Shown one piece after another: positions 1-10,349 of a DNA stretch of 47,258 bases. Numbering within the stretch: the first letter of the stretch is position 1; every line of letters starts with the position of its first letter. The position numbers were made by a program, and so were the translations under genes. The stretch is taken from positions 1 to 47,258 of the forward strand of contig MU859296.1 in assembly GCA_033297205.1 (NCBI GenBank). Direction: 5' to 3'. The notes under the pieces are model-generated. The model saw nothing but the letters and a program-made list of their open reading frames with translations. It had not been told where the DNA came from and searched no databases. The stretch comes from Pseudoneurospora amorphoporcata (lineage: Eukaryota; Ascomycota; Sordariomycetes; Sordariales; Sordariaceae).

Positions 1-1
1 G

Positions 2-93
<92 letters not shown>
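1..93 (-). repeat. (GTT/AAC)31 trinucleotide repeat, coding poly-Asn
   Basis: Thirty-one perfect GTT units on the plus strand, read as AAC (Asn) codons on the minus strand in the frame of the gene above. The tract is truncated by the window edge, so its real length is unknown. Confidence 0.97.
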
Positions 94-424
94 CCATCGG
101 GTTCCGTGGAACTGGGAGATCTCTGCGTTGACGATGAATTCTCCCGTCTTCTCGTTTTCCAGATAGAGGCTGTATCGGGGCTTGAACTGGACGTGGAGGA
201 GAGGCGCTAGAGGGTCGGGTGTCGGTGGAAGCATTTGACCTCCAGGATTGAAAGAGGGAAACCTGGTCCGGGTTAGATGATTTCTCATGATAGCCGTGAC
301 GGCTTTCCACTTACTCTGGTTTATAGACTTTACCACACCATCTTGGCCAGTCCGGGTGATTCCCCGTTTCCTGGGAAGCAACGCTGGCGATAACACCCAA
401 CAGGAGCCAAGCTGCGGACCACAT
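1..424 (-). CDS. Secreted protein of unknown family, 5' part, poly-Asn (runs off window)
   Basis: Minus-strand exons 424-315 and 262-1, with an intron at 263-314 (GTAAGT donor, ATCTAACC branch, CCAG acceptor). The protein starts MWSAAWLLLGVIASVASQ, a clear signal peptide. Next comes a segment with WPRWCGKVYKPE and FPSFNPGGQ, then a beta-rich stretch HVQFKPRYSLYLENEKTGEF and FIVNAEISQFHGTRW. From there the frame enters an uninterrupted AAC (Asn) run of at least 31 codons that continues past position 1. The join preserves frame across the intron and the text after it reads as folded protein, so the model is well supported. I do not recognise the family. The pattern resembles N-terminal regions of large secreted fungal proteins, but I assign no activity. 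The Asn tract either links domains or is a polymorphic expansion. The ATG is the first in frame after an upstream stop region. Confidence 0.75.
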
Positions 425-1624
425 TGTTACCACAATTTGTTGTCCTTGAGATGAATATCAAGAACATGCGGATACAACAGCCTCTTATATAGGTGACGTA
501 AGCACCCCTCCGGCCTTTTTCTTCCCGTTCTGTTGTGACACTGCATACACTCTAGCCTAACATGCCGAGTAGGACAGATTAGTCAACTTCACCTCTCATA
601 GATGAGGATAAATCTCTCCGGTACCATTTGTACCAGGAAAGGAAGGCCGTGATCGCATTCTTATGCTGCAAGGTGACATAGGATGGCGGCCTTCCCTTCC
701 CGGCAATGATCGTTAGTTTCTTATATCAAGCACTATTCCCCTGGTGTCTGAGAATTTGAACATGTCAATTTTCGTTCGGACTTCCGAGCTTTAAAGGACA
801 AATACCATCAACAAATCCAAAACATTGCCATCCGAACTTGCGTCATGGATGGCATCGATTGATGACATGATGTTGTACCCGTTTGGTGCCCCAGGAATCA
901 CTCAATGCCAATTGTTTCTACAGGTATAGTACCTGTGAAGGCATGATTTGACCTTGTTTCGCACTACTGACATCGGTTTCAGAACATGGCATTTTGCTGG
1001 TCACAGTGTTTACTGTCGATATTCCCATGGTGTTGATGATGTCGTGGAGAGAAATAACGATGCCCGGGCCATCCTGTTCTAGCGCGCTGCTTACAGTGGA
1101 GCACCACCTGTTCACTGCCGTCGGTTAGCTGCCGGACCCCACCGCCCTGAAACTTGTTTGTTCCCGTCCGGGGCAGCGGGGCCGTAAGTAACAGTGGGGA
1201 CAGCGGCAGTGACTTACAGGGGACCACCAATCACCGCCGGCGGGGACGGCAGGGTCACAGCCACCACAGGCCGCGCATGCCCAGCGCCAACCGCGCCGCA
1301 AAGATCACCTCACCCATACGGGATGAGGCGCGTAGCTGGAGGGGTCTCGGGTTCTTACCTAGAAGGCTTGGAGGGGGGGACGCGCAATCATGCGCCGGTT
1401 GTCATCTGCGCAGCCCTTTCAAGGTTACATAATTGTATGTTCTTTTCTTCATTTTAACAACATCGGGCTGGCCTGGTGACCTTCAACCATCTTTTAACTC
1501 TTCTCGTTCTTTGCGACTCAAGTCTACGTCGACGTCAACGTCAATGGTCGAACAAGATCCTCGACATACGACATACACTTGACGAATATCTCGATACTCG
1601 CTCGCCACACGAATTAAACGGATC
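425..1624. other. Divergent intergenic region, no gene seen
   Basis: This 1.2 kb separates the minus-strand secreted-protein gene from the plus-strand M50-like gene, so it must carry both promoters. Short frames on both strands overlap each other and show no domain or splice signals. I saw no tRNA, repeat or clear TATA-type element. Confidence 0.6.
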
Positions 1625-2551
1625 ATGGCACCAACAAGCCTATCATCCCACGCCCCAGGTCTAGGAACTGCTCTAGCCAAACGCACCGCCCTCGTCGCCT
1701 CCACCACTACTCTCCTAACCACCCACGAGCTTCTAACAACCCGCGACCTCTCCCTAAAATCCGACACCCAAAAAATCACATTGGGGGTAATCTTCGCCTA
1801 CATAGTTGCCATTGCCATCCTCTGGAACGTCCCTTACATCCGCTACCTCCTCTGGCCCTTCAAGATGCTAGTCATCGCCTTCCACGAGTTCGGGCACGCC
1901 ATCGCTTGCGTCCTTACGGGCGGAAAAGTCCTCTCCATCAGTCTCGATCCGAGAGAAGGAGGGGTGACGCACATGCAAGGTGGACGGAGCGGACTAACGC
2001 TGCCGGCGGGTTACTTGGGGAGTTCGTTGATCGGGGCGTTATTGACGTTTTGCGGGTTTAATATCGTGGCGAGCAAGGTGGCTAGCTTTGCTGTGGGTGT
2101 TTGTTTCTTGTTGACGTTGTGGTGGGGGAGGAGGGATTGGTTGACGATTGGGACGGTGCTGGCGGCTGTGGGATTGTTGGTGGGGTGCTGGTTTATTGCG
2201 CATGCGGAGGCGTTGAGGTATGTGGTGCTGTTTATTGGGGTGATGAGTTCGTTGTATAGTGCTTGGGATATTGTGAGTCTTTCCCCTTCCTTGTTCGGGG
2301 CTTGTTGTTTCTGGGAAGTGTTGCTAACGGTAAAATAGTGCGATGATTTGATTTTGCGCAAAGTCAACAGCTCGGATGCCAGCGTTTTTGCGAAGAGATA
2401 TGGAGGCTCTTCTCAGTGCTGGGGTGTTATTTGGTCGATCATTTCCCTGTGCTTCATGGCCTGTGGCATCATTGCCGGTATTGCTGCGTTTCCACAGACA
2501 AGGGCGGAACAGCAGGATGATTCGAAGCATTTCATTCCGACAAAGTTCTGA
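1625..2551 (+). CDS. Peptidase M50B-like multi-pass membrane protein
   Basis: Exons 1625-2272 and 2339-2551, with a 66-nt intron at 2273-2338 (GTGAGT donor, GCTAACGG branch, ATAG acceptor); 286 aa. The zinc-binding HEFGH motif lies at residues 87-91 inside a hydrophobic segment. It is followed by a conserved PAGYLGSSLIGALL-type helix and several further membrane segments, which is the layout of the M50B-like family (PF13398) rather than of classical site-2 proteases. The second exon adds a segment beginning CDDLILRKVNSSDA, another transmembrane helix and a polar tail ending FIPTKF. Without splicing the first frame would stop shortly after WDI, so the intron is needed to keep the conserved C-terminal part. 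Substrate and compartment cannot be read from the sequence. HExxH is intact, so activity is possible. Confidence 0.88.
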
Positions 2552-2903
2552 TAAAGAATATAAGCATCGGTGTATTTCACGGCAAGGAAGCAGCTGTCGG
2601 TTCAGGGTTGGCGTTAGATCATTGGAATTGGAAGCCATGATATTATGGAGGAATGGACGAAGAGCTTGGGCATGGATGGCATGGTTGAAGTTGATGATAC
2701 CCGTTGGCTTTTGTTTGGGATGGTTTAGACGGAGGGTTGAACACAGCATTGTTCGTTTTGTGCATACATACGGGCGGTATTGATATTACACTGCGTCTAG
2801 GAATAATGGTATCGACCCTCATTTACCTAGATTTCATTTCCTTGAAACGTCTTGGTGGGAGCAAGCCCTGTGTACACCTACCATTGACATCCCCAATCAG
2901 CCC
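2552..2903. other. Convergent 3' intergenic spacer
   Basis: About 350 bp between the 3' ends of the M50-like gene and the convergent DUF3140 gene. It presumably holds both 3' UTRs. No other feature seen. Confidence 0.6.
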
Positions 2904-3801
2904 TCACTCCTTCAAAGCATCATGTCCCCAGTTCTTCAAACTCTTATAACTCTTACTATCCGTATTCTGCTTTGCCTTCTCCTCCTGCGCCAAATGTCGC
3001 TTGCAATAGCTAACGACCTAATTTTTTTTTCGTCACATTAGCACCTACACTCTTACACTCTTCTCTTTTCTGGGCCAATAAACATCTCGGGGGAGAAATT
3101 TCAGGCCAGTTGCATGGCAAAAACTTACCTTCCGCATGTGCGGTAAATCCTCCTCCCCAAACCCTTCCGGGTCTTTATCCGGATTACGCCTCAGGATATC
3201 CACAATCTTCCGGCCAGATTCGTGGCCAACTGATTCCCCGGACCTGTCGTCTTTGGTCCAGCCGGAGGAGGTGGAGGCTTCTGTCTGTGTATCATTAGTT
3301 AGTTTGCTTCGTTTGCAAGTATAGCAATGTGTAACGTACCTCAAGCCAGTCCTCAAGCTCGTCGGGGTCCATGTTTACGAGCTCGGTGAACTCTCTGTCA
3401 ATAGGTAGGGGTGTTAGCATGGTATAACTGAAAGGCCAAAGGGTGAGAACTAATGTTGATGCCACAGCGTAATGTAGATGGTATAACTGAGTGAAGAGTT
3501 TCAAAAAATGAGAGGCTTACCGAATGACGGTCTCGGTATCTTTAAGCATGTTGCTCCTAGTTGTGTGAAGAGCTGCTGAGCCTGGCGGTGGTGTTGGTCT
3601 GTAAACGAGAGCTAGACACCAAGAGGATGTACGATTTATTCTATTTCTGTTGTGGCTATACCCAAATCGTAAACCTCTCCGTTTGTGATAGTTGTTTTGT
3701 GTAGCGCTGGAATGTTGAGCACGGCGAAAGGTTGAAATATTTGTTCTTGTCACCGTTGCCGGAGGACGAGCCGGACGAACAAGATATCTAAATCGCAACA
3801 T
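2904..3801 (-). CDS. DUF3140 family protein, possible mitochondrial presequence
   Basis: Four minus-strand exons: 3801-3521, 3394-3340, 3284-3129 and 3017-2904. Introns are 3395-3520, 3285-3339 and 3018-3128. All joins keep frame and give 201 aa. The core reads VIREFTELVNMDPDELEDWL, then TEASTSSGW, SVGHESGRKIVDILRR, LPHMRKVVSYCKRHLAQ. These match the DUF3140 signature (VNM-x-P-x-ELE-WL, VGHESGR, HMRKV-x-Y-x-RHLAQ). A start at 3549 (MLKDTETVIR) would give the usual compact protein of 117 aa. The in-frame ATG at 3801 adds 84 residues with no Asp or Glu and many Arg, Ser and Thr, like a mitochondrial targeting peptide. Both ATGs have A at -3, so two isoforms are possible. The biochemical role of DUF3140 is unknown. 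Confidence 0.82.
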
Positions 3802-4711
3802 TGTTATAAAACCTTCGACTAGGGGTACGTATAAGTGATGAATTTAGATTCGATGAGAATCTCTTTGTTTATTGACGTTGACGGCACGGTTACCGGCACT
3901 GTGAACTTGCGTCATCGAACTGAACGAAGTGCTGTCGGTTGTTCTCTTTGGAGTTATCACCGAGGAGTGATTGCCGTTCGTCTGCCGAACTTGTGCAGCC
4001 ACATACATCAGCATCATATGTCTCAGAGTTGGACCCTGAGATCGACAGTGCATGAGAACATGATCGATCTGAGATATGAAGGTGATCGCGAAGACCACGA
4101 GTTGATCACACGAAAGAAAAAGATACAGTTTATAAATCAGCAGAATCACACGGAAGTCGTTTCGTCATCTGTGTCATTTAAATTTTAAATTTATCGCCCA
4201 TTTGTAGGCTCCCTATCAGGTCAGACCATCTTTTATGTTCATAATACCATGCCACGATGTTTTTCGTCGAACTCCTTCCACTTGGCAACCGTGCCGTGAA
4301 GGTGTGTCCATCTACCGACCAGATCGCAAAGAAGGTATGTGTCGCAAACGCATATAATGATGACCACACTCAAACATGGCAGAACACATTCTCCATCTGA
4401 GCCTGTCCGCCTGCCACGGTTGCTAAAAGTCTTGCTTTTCTGCCAACCATGAGATTCCCTTGGCGGATTTACCCTCTTCCTCCCTCTTCCCTTTTCATAT
4501 ATCATGTGTTGCCTTTGTTCTCCTTTTGCCCTCCTCGATGAGACCATAAGAATGCGATTGCTTTCCTCTCCTTCTGAAATACGCATATGTCCGTCCAACT
4601 TGTACAACAGAAATGCTTAGGTATATACTCCCACACAATTACTCAATCAATTCCACACATGAACTCCATCCCTCCATTGCCTTTAGTATGTAGGGAAACT
4701 GAAGAGCCCTA
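3802..4711. other. Intergenic region, nothing recognised
   Basis: This holds the promoter of the DUF3140 gene and the 3' side of the CAF-1 gene. A 117-codon plus-strand frame at 3835-4188 overlaps a 101-codon minus-strand frame. Neither has a recognisable domain. Confidence 0.55.
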
Positions 4712-6893
4712 CTACTCCTTCCACTTCCAACCACTCTTGCCATGCTTCTCAGTCATCGACTCAAACGAAGCCTTGATCTGCGCCCGGACCATATCCGGAT
4801 GCTGAGAAGCAAAGACTTCGATAATGCCCAACTTGCTAACCATGGGCATCTGGTGCATGAGCTCCTTAAGCTGCTCCTGCGCGGCGGCCGGCAGAGGCTG
4901 GTTTGACATCTTCTGTCGACCGGGAGGTTTACGACCACCGCCTGCAGCTGTCGCAGAGGGAGCAGCAGCAACAACAATTGAGCCGGCTGCTGTATTTATC
5001 GCCTTATTAGGAGGAGAGCTACCTGCTGTTGTACCCTTTGTAAGTGCCTGGAACGCGTTTGTTGGTGCCTGAGAGCCAGCAGCCTTGGCAGATTTCGCAC
5101 TTGTGCTAGTAGCGGCGGAAGATGGATGGAGAAGTGAAGATGAGGACGATGAACTGGTCTGTGCAGTGATGGATGTGGATGTGATCACACTAGATTTTTC
5201 GTTACCTGACGAGCTGGTCTTCGACTTCGAAGCCCAATAATCAGTCGAAAAGGGGTCAATGCTGGTTTCTTCATTCAGGGAGTCTGTAAAGCGAGTAAGT
5301 GGTTAGCATGGTCCACACAGAACGACACACCGAAGGGACTTACCCAGTATGATCTCCATCCGGCACTGATACAGCTCCGGCTTCACTGTGCGCCTCTTCT
5401 CGTTCTCCCAGCATATGCCAGTACTCTCTGGCTCCATGCCACCAGAAAAGACGAGACGCTGAGGACCGACATCTTCGGAATCATCCAAGAAGTCGTCCAT
5501 ATCCTCATCCATCTCCAGGTCTTCCTCTTCATCATCCAGATCCTCCACATCTTCGCCTTCCTCGTCTTGCCACTCGGCCTCCGAATCATAGTCGTAGTCC
5601 AAGGGAAGAATTTTGCGCGAAGTCGGGTTTCTTGCGAGCTTGTAGAGGCTCTTGACGCCCGGAGGAAGACCACTGATTGTGCCGACATACGGTGGTCGCA
5701 CATCTTGGCTGAATTTGATGCACTTGACTGGTACCGCCTTCAATGCCTGCCGCGCATCTCTGAACTGGGTGTTCTCTGTGGTGAGGTCCATAGCCCTGCT
5801 TGACGACTCTCCGTAGATCTCCGTCATGATCTTACGCACACTGGGATAAGGGCGTCCGCGCCTCTGGGTCTTGAAGGGCAGTTGTAGGGACTCCAAGGGG
5901 TCGAACTTCTCCGGTATCGGGAACTCGTCCCGCTTTCCCTCCGTGTACTCGTCTAGTATCCTCGACTTGGCGTCCCTGGTCTCCTCGTCTACCTCGAAGG
6001 GGTTCTTGGCTAGCGTGACAAACTCCTTCACGTAAAAGGGCTTGAATAACCTCCGGTAGGCTTCATCCTCTTTGGTGAGACTCGGTGCGTCCGTCATTTC
6101 GACATATTTGCTTTCGACCTTGACTGCGACTGGCTTCTCTTTCGATGTGGCCGGGTTGATTTTGAAGAGCGATGTGAGCTTCATCTGTCGGCCTTTCTTC
6201 TTGGCCTCCTCTTCCTCCTTCTCGCGTTTCTTGCGCTCCTTCTCCTCTTTCTCCTCCTGCTTTCGCTTTTTCTCCTCCTCCTTGCGCTTCAGCTCCTCCT
6301 CTTTCTCGCGCTTCTTCCTCTCCTTTTCCTCGGCCTTCTGTTGCTTCTCTGCCTCAAGTTTCGCCTGTTCCGCAGCCTTCTTGGCCTTGGCCTCCTCTTT
6401 CTCCTTCTTCTTGGCAGCGTCGGCCTCCGCTTTGGCCGCCTTCTCCTCAGGGGTCAGCTTCTTCCTCTTGACGGCCGGTTCGCCTGTTGTTGACTTGGAT
6501 GTTGTTGACGCAGCCTTGGCACTGGATATCTGCTTTTGGGTAGAGGTCGCATTGTTCGTAGAGATTGTGAGAGGTGCGAGTCGTGGGGGTGATAGACTCG
6601 GGGATCGTGATAGACGATCCAATGGGCTGTTGGCGCCGCTCAATGCAGGACTGGCTTTTCTGGCTCTGGGGGTGGCGGGTCCCGAAGATGGGGGTGGTGA
6701 TGACCTAACATTTTCCTCTGTAGATTTTGGTGGTCAGCCTCACTCGCGGTTGGACACGGTCTGATCTCAGAACGCGGTGCTTACTATCATCGAACGAGCT
6801 TGGAGGTGGGACCTCTTCCCGGAATTGATCGTGAGACCTCTTCAGACTGGAGGAATCCTCCTGTCCACTTGTGGAAGTCGTGAACAGAGGCAT
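4712..6893 (-). CDS. cac-1: Chromatin assembly factor 1 large subunit (p150/Rlf2)
   Basis: Exons 6893-6785, 6717-5344 and 5283-4712, with introns of 67 nt (6718-6784) and 60 nt (5284-5343, branch GCTAACC); 684 aa. CAF-1 deposits new H3-H4 on replicated DNA via PCNA. Order along the protein: Ser/Pro-rich N-terminus; a highly charged Lys/Glu/Arg-rich KER coiled region at about 120-213; a PIP-like box QMKLTSLF at 214-221; the CAF1A core with VKCIKFSQDVRPPYVGT at about 366-383; a very acidic stretch at 410-452 that would bind H3-H4; a Ser/Ala-rich linker; and a C-terminal helical segment (ELMHQMPMVSKLGIIEVFAS, ending KSGWKWKE) matching the Cac1 winged-helix DNA-binding domain. The complete domain order makes the assignment secure. 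The symbol follows Neurospora usage. Confidence 0.93.
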
Positions 6894-8722
6894 GGTGTCG
6901 TTAACTTCCCCTGTCCAACTTGGTTGTTTGGTTGACGTGGGCTATTCGCGGCCCAGACTGACGGGGTCTGGTCTGCAAAAGGCCGGGTCGATTGAAGTTG
7001 AGGGGTTGAGAGTTCAGAACAGACAAGGTCTAGGTCCCACAATTAGGCAAGTCGTACATGCACTGGGCGGTGTAAAGGAATTAACCACAGCCGGTTACTT
7101 CCCGGCGTCGTAAGGGAGGTCTCTGTGGTGAATGGGAACGAAACCTGGTGTAGAGAAGGCCGAGAAGGTCGAGATGTCGTCGTTGGTGGTTTAGTTGGTT
7201 GTTGTGGGGAGTGAAAGGCCTGAACCGATTGGTGATTTCTTGGTTTCTGCAGTGGTCCGCGGTTGCTGCCGCCTGAGCGGGACGCGTTTGGTGACAAAGG
7301 TCGCGCCTTACAATTTAGCCCAAGTGGATCCCTGCCGCGCCTAACATGCCCCACTTCTAATATAATGGGAAGCGGAGCGTGATTTCGCGTCAGTTCGAGA
7401 GGGGTGTGGCTTTTTCTCTCTCTCTTTCACTTAAACTTGGTGTGGCTGGAAGTGTGGCAGCGATTGATGATTTGATATCTGTGAATCAAGGTCTTCACTC
7501 TATCAAGTCGGGGTGCCTTCGCTAGGAGGAAATAGTGCAGGTTTTGCAATGAATACGAATTATCTTTCTGCTGTTTAAGTTGTGGAACTAATACACCTCT
7601 TAAATATCGTGAACCTCTACGATCCAGTGACCAACGCTGTTGACAATGAAGGGATGCAGCTGTTCAGTTGCTCATGTACAATTTTGAAGCTTCCGTGAGT
7701 AACCTCACGAATTTTATCCCATTTGGCTTCAATGAATGGTTTGCCTTTACCATGGCTGCCTGTCCTCAACTTCCAGGCAGTAGTTGTAGTCCAATTTCAC
7801 GGGAACAGAGGCATCACCAACACCAACCCTAACCCTGGAGCATCCCCTTCAAATGAGGTTCAAATCATGGACTTTGCTACCGCCATCCTCAACTTCCAAA
7901 GCCAAGAGAAAGTTTGTGTGACAAGGTTTCACTTAGATAGCCTCGCCTCATGTGGCTTGTCTCCAGGCATGATTAATTATCTTGCTCTGTCGTCATTCCT
8001 CTTCCCTGCTTCCCGCTTCTCCTATAATAAACCCGTGTTATGGAACCAAGTTCGAAGAACATAGGGTGAGATCACTGCTCAGCCTGTATCCGGCCTTTAT
8101 TATATACCTTTAACGACGGAGTTAACAGTCCTTGCTAGACCGTCTCAAAACTTGGATGAGGGGTCCTCAAGAACCAAGGAAATAGCAAACAGGTTCCCAT
8201 TATGCCGGGACTTATGAGATGTATGCCTCTAGGTAGTTAAGCGCTCCAAATAGAATCGGCTGTGTAGACGCCCCAGCGATGACAACTTGACCTCTATGCA
8301 CACTTGCCATATGTCAAACAGTTGTTGGGGTAGGAAGTTAGCTATGTCATCTCGAAAAGAGATCGCATTCATTCAGTGGTATCTCATGATTGGTCTGTGT
8401 CCCAAGGCGATGTATTATTTTTTTCGAATAAACCTATTCAAACAACAGTTGGTGTTGACCATCGTCAAACCTGTTGTGATGTGCAGTGCAGTCGAGACAG
8501 TGACCGTGTCCGTGTCTGACAAGATTTCCCCAGAAAAAAAACAGAAAAAAAAAAAAAAAAAAAAAAAGGAAAACGCAAACACCCGTGCGCCTAGCTATGC
8601 ATGTATTCTCGGGTACAAATTCCCATGCTGTAGATCACAGGTTCCGACTGTTTGGCAAGTCCAGAACCCGGCGTGTAGTAGTAAAAATCCTCCACTTCGA
8701 TGCGCTCCCGATTCTGCTTGTT
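6894..8722. other. Intergenic region with A23 tract
   Basis: This lies between the CAF-1 start and the 3' end of the next minus-strand gene, and carries the CAF-1 promoter. A poly-A run of 23 sits at 8545-8567, preceded by a shorter A run. A 113-codon frame at 7723-8064 shows no domain. I saw no RNA gene. Confidence 0.55.
8545..8567. repeat. Poly-A homopolymer (A23)
   Basis: An uninterrupted run of 23 A on the plus strand, next to AAAAAAAACAG. It lies about 155 nt downstream of the stop codon of the minus-strand gene at 8723-9862, where it reads as poly-T. Confidence 0.95.
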
Positions 8723-9862
8723 TTAGTCGGGGTTGGCGATAAACAAGCGCCCCGACGAGTTGAGCGTCATTGTCCTCTCATACGTCCTCTCGTCCACACT
8801 CCCTCTCCTCCTGAGCTCCTCGGGGTTCTTGACGCTCTTCTCGCGCGTCAAGGCGGCGTTGAGTAAGCTGTTGGTAGCTAGCTGCCGTTGTGGGTGGGCT
8901 TGGAGATCTGGAACGGCATCCAGACGCTCGCCGCTGCTCCCGCTGGCAAAGCTCAGGGCTTTTCCGCTAGCTGCGTCATTGCCAGCAGAGGCCTGCTCGC
9001 TGGTTTGTGCTAGGGAACCCCGTCGCTCTGGTGTGTCGCCCGGGGTCCACCTTCTAGACCCGGAGCCTTGTGAATTTGACGGTCCGAGCTGTCCGGAGGC
9101 GCGATAGCCCAATCCCTTTCTCCCGCTGGCGGTGCTGCTTCGACTGGAGCTACCGGTTCTTCGGTGATTGTATCGGTTCATGGCGTCATTGTCGTCGTCG
9201 CTGTCTTCACCTTCCACCTCGGTCGCGCTGAGTCTGAGAGGGATGCCTCCTACGCCAACGTGGTGGCCATCTGGTATGTATCCGACAACTGTCGGCTTGC
9301 CGTGATGTCGGATCTTTGCGGCGACCTTTCCTCCCGCAGACAGACCGGTTGTGGTGCGGCCGCTGGTCATTCCCGAACCGGTTACCGCGCCCGAAACTTC
9401 CATAGCCGCCCGCGTCTTAGCCGCCCGCTGCTGTGCTAGCAATCGGGGATCTTCATATTGTGCACGGTCGCACCATACCGTCGCTTTTTGCTTTCGTAGA
9501 AGTGCGACATAGCTGGTAGGTTGGTCGATGGTGCTGCCGGAGCGACTCGAGGTAGATCGCCTGATGTCGCTGGTGGGCGACGTTCGGTAGGCGGCGGGCG
9601 GGGGCGGCATCCCTCCTCCGCTTGAGACGGTGCTGAAGGTGTTCACGCTGGGCGATCGTCGTTGGTGGTTGGATTGAGATTGGACGACATGCATCGGCAT
9701 AGGCATTTGCATTTGGTAGTTTGCAGTCACCGGCGGTGATGTTAGAGGAGAGGCGAAACCACTGGAGCCGGTCCGCGACCGAGAATGCGAGTGATGTGAG
9801 TAACCAGCGTGGAATGAGGGATCCATGGGAGCTCGCCGGCGAGCGTATTGGGGATCCGCCAT
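8723..9862 (-). CDS. Conserved-looking disordered protein, function unknown
   Basis: A single intact frame of 379 aa starting MADPQYARRRAPMDPSFHAG. Most of it is low complexity: His/Ser-rich near residue 20, Met/Gln/Pro-rich near 50, and Ser/Gly/Arg-rich through the middle and C-terminus. One segment at about 120-155 looks constrained, with PTSYVALLRKQKATVWCDRA and YEDPRLLAQQRAAKTRAAME, followed by VAAKIRHHGKPTVVGYIPDG. The C-terminus (SLLNAALTREKSVKNPEELR and RTMTLNSSGRLFIANPD) also looks ordered. I do not recognise a named domain. The absence of membrane segments or a signal peptide suggests a nuclear or cytosolic protein. Frame length, codon usage and patchy conservation-like segments support a real gene. 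Confidence 0.8.
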   Translation of the reverse strand: MADPQYARRRAPMDPSFHAGYSHHSHSRSRTGSSGFASPLTSPPVTANYQMQMPMPMHVVQSQSNHQRRSPSVNTFSTVSSGGGMPPPPAAYRTSPTSDIRRSTSSRSGSTIDQPTSYVALLRKQKATVWCDRAQYEDPRLLAQQRAAKTRAAMEVSGAVTGSGMTSGRTTTGLSAGGKVAAKIRHHGKPTVVGYIPDGHHVGVGGIPLRLSATEVEGEDSDDDNDAMNRYNHRRTGSSSRSSTASGRKGLGYRASGQLGPSNSQGSGSRRWTPGDTPERRGSLAQTSEQASAGNDAASGKALSFASGSSGERLDAVPDLQAHPQRQLATNSLLNAALTREKSVKNPEELRRRGSVDERTYERTMTLNSSGRLFIANPD

Positions 9863-10259
9863 GGTCTCCAGTCTCCACCCACTGGCGCCGGAAGGGGAGA
9901 TGAGGATACGAGAGGGCCGCTACCTCTAGGGAATGGCGCCCAGAGTCCGAACGTATTTCCGTTGCGCGATCGTCGGGAATTTGGTTCTGAAGGAAATTGG
10001 CAGAGGGCCGGGGGTGGAGGATATGGTTTTTTTGTTTTGTTTGTTGGTTGGACTTGGTACGATTTCGGGTGCGCTATCTCTGACGGAACAGGCAACCGGA
10101 GCGATGGTGTCGAGCTAAGGTACCTCTACGTACCTAGAGGTAGGGAGGAGGACCGCGGACGGCGCTGCGTTATGACAGCTGGCGGCGACTACAGTAGATA
10201 CCCCTGGTGCAACGTGACGGGAGGCGACGGTGATGCCGACAGCCGCTGCGCTTGCGATG

Positions 10260-10349
10260 TTGCTGTGCTGTGCTGTGTGCTGTGCTGTGCTGTGCTGTGC
10301 TGTGCTGTGCTGTGCTGTGCTGTGCTGTGCTGTGCTGGTGCTGTGCTGT
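10260..10349. repeat. (TGTGC)n pentanucleotide microsatellite
   Basis: About 90 bp of TGTGC units with two slips (TGTGTGC and CTGGTGC). It lies about 400 bp upstream of the start codon at 9862, in the promoter or leader of that minus-strand gene. Because the unit is not a multiple of three, frames through it read as Cys/Val/Leu or Gln/His/Ser/Thr/Ala repeats that are not genes. Confidence 0.95.

Noticed and set aside
7827..7836. CCCTAACCCT, resembling the fungal telomere repeat
   Set aside because: Fewer than two units in ordinary intergenic sequence; expected by chance and not an interstitial telomere.
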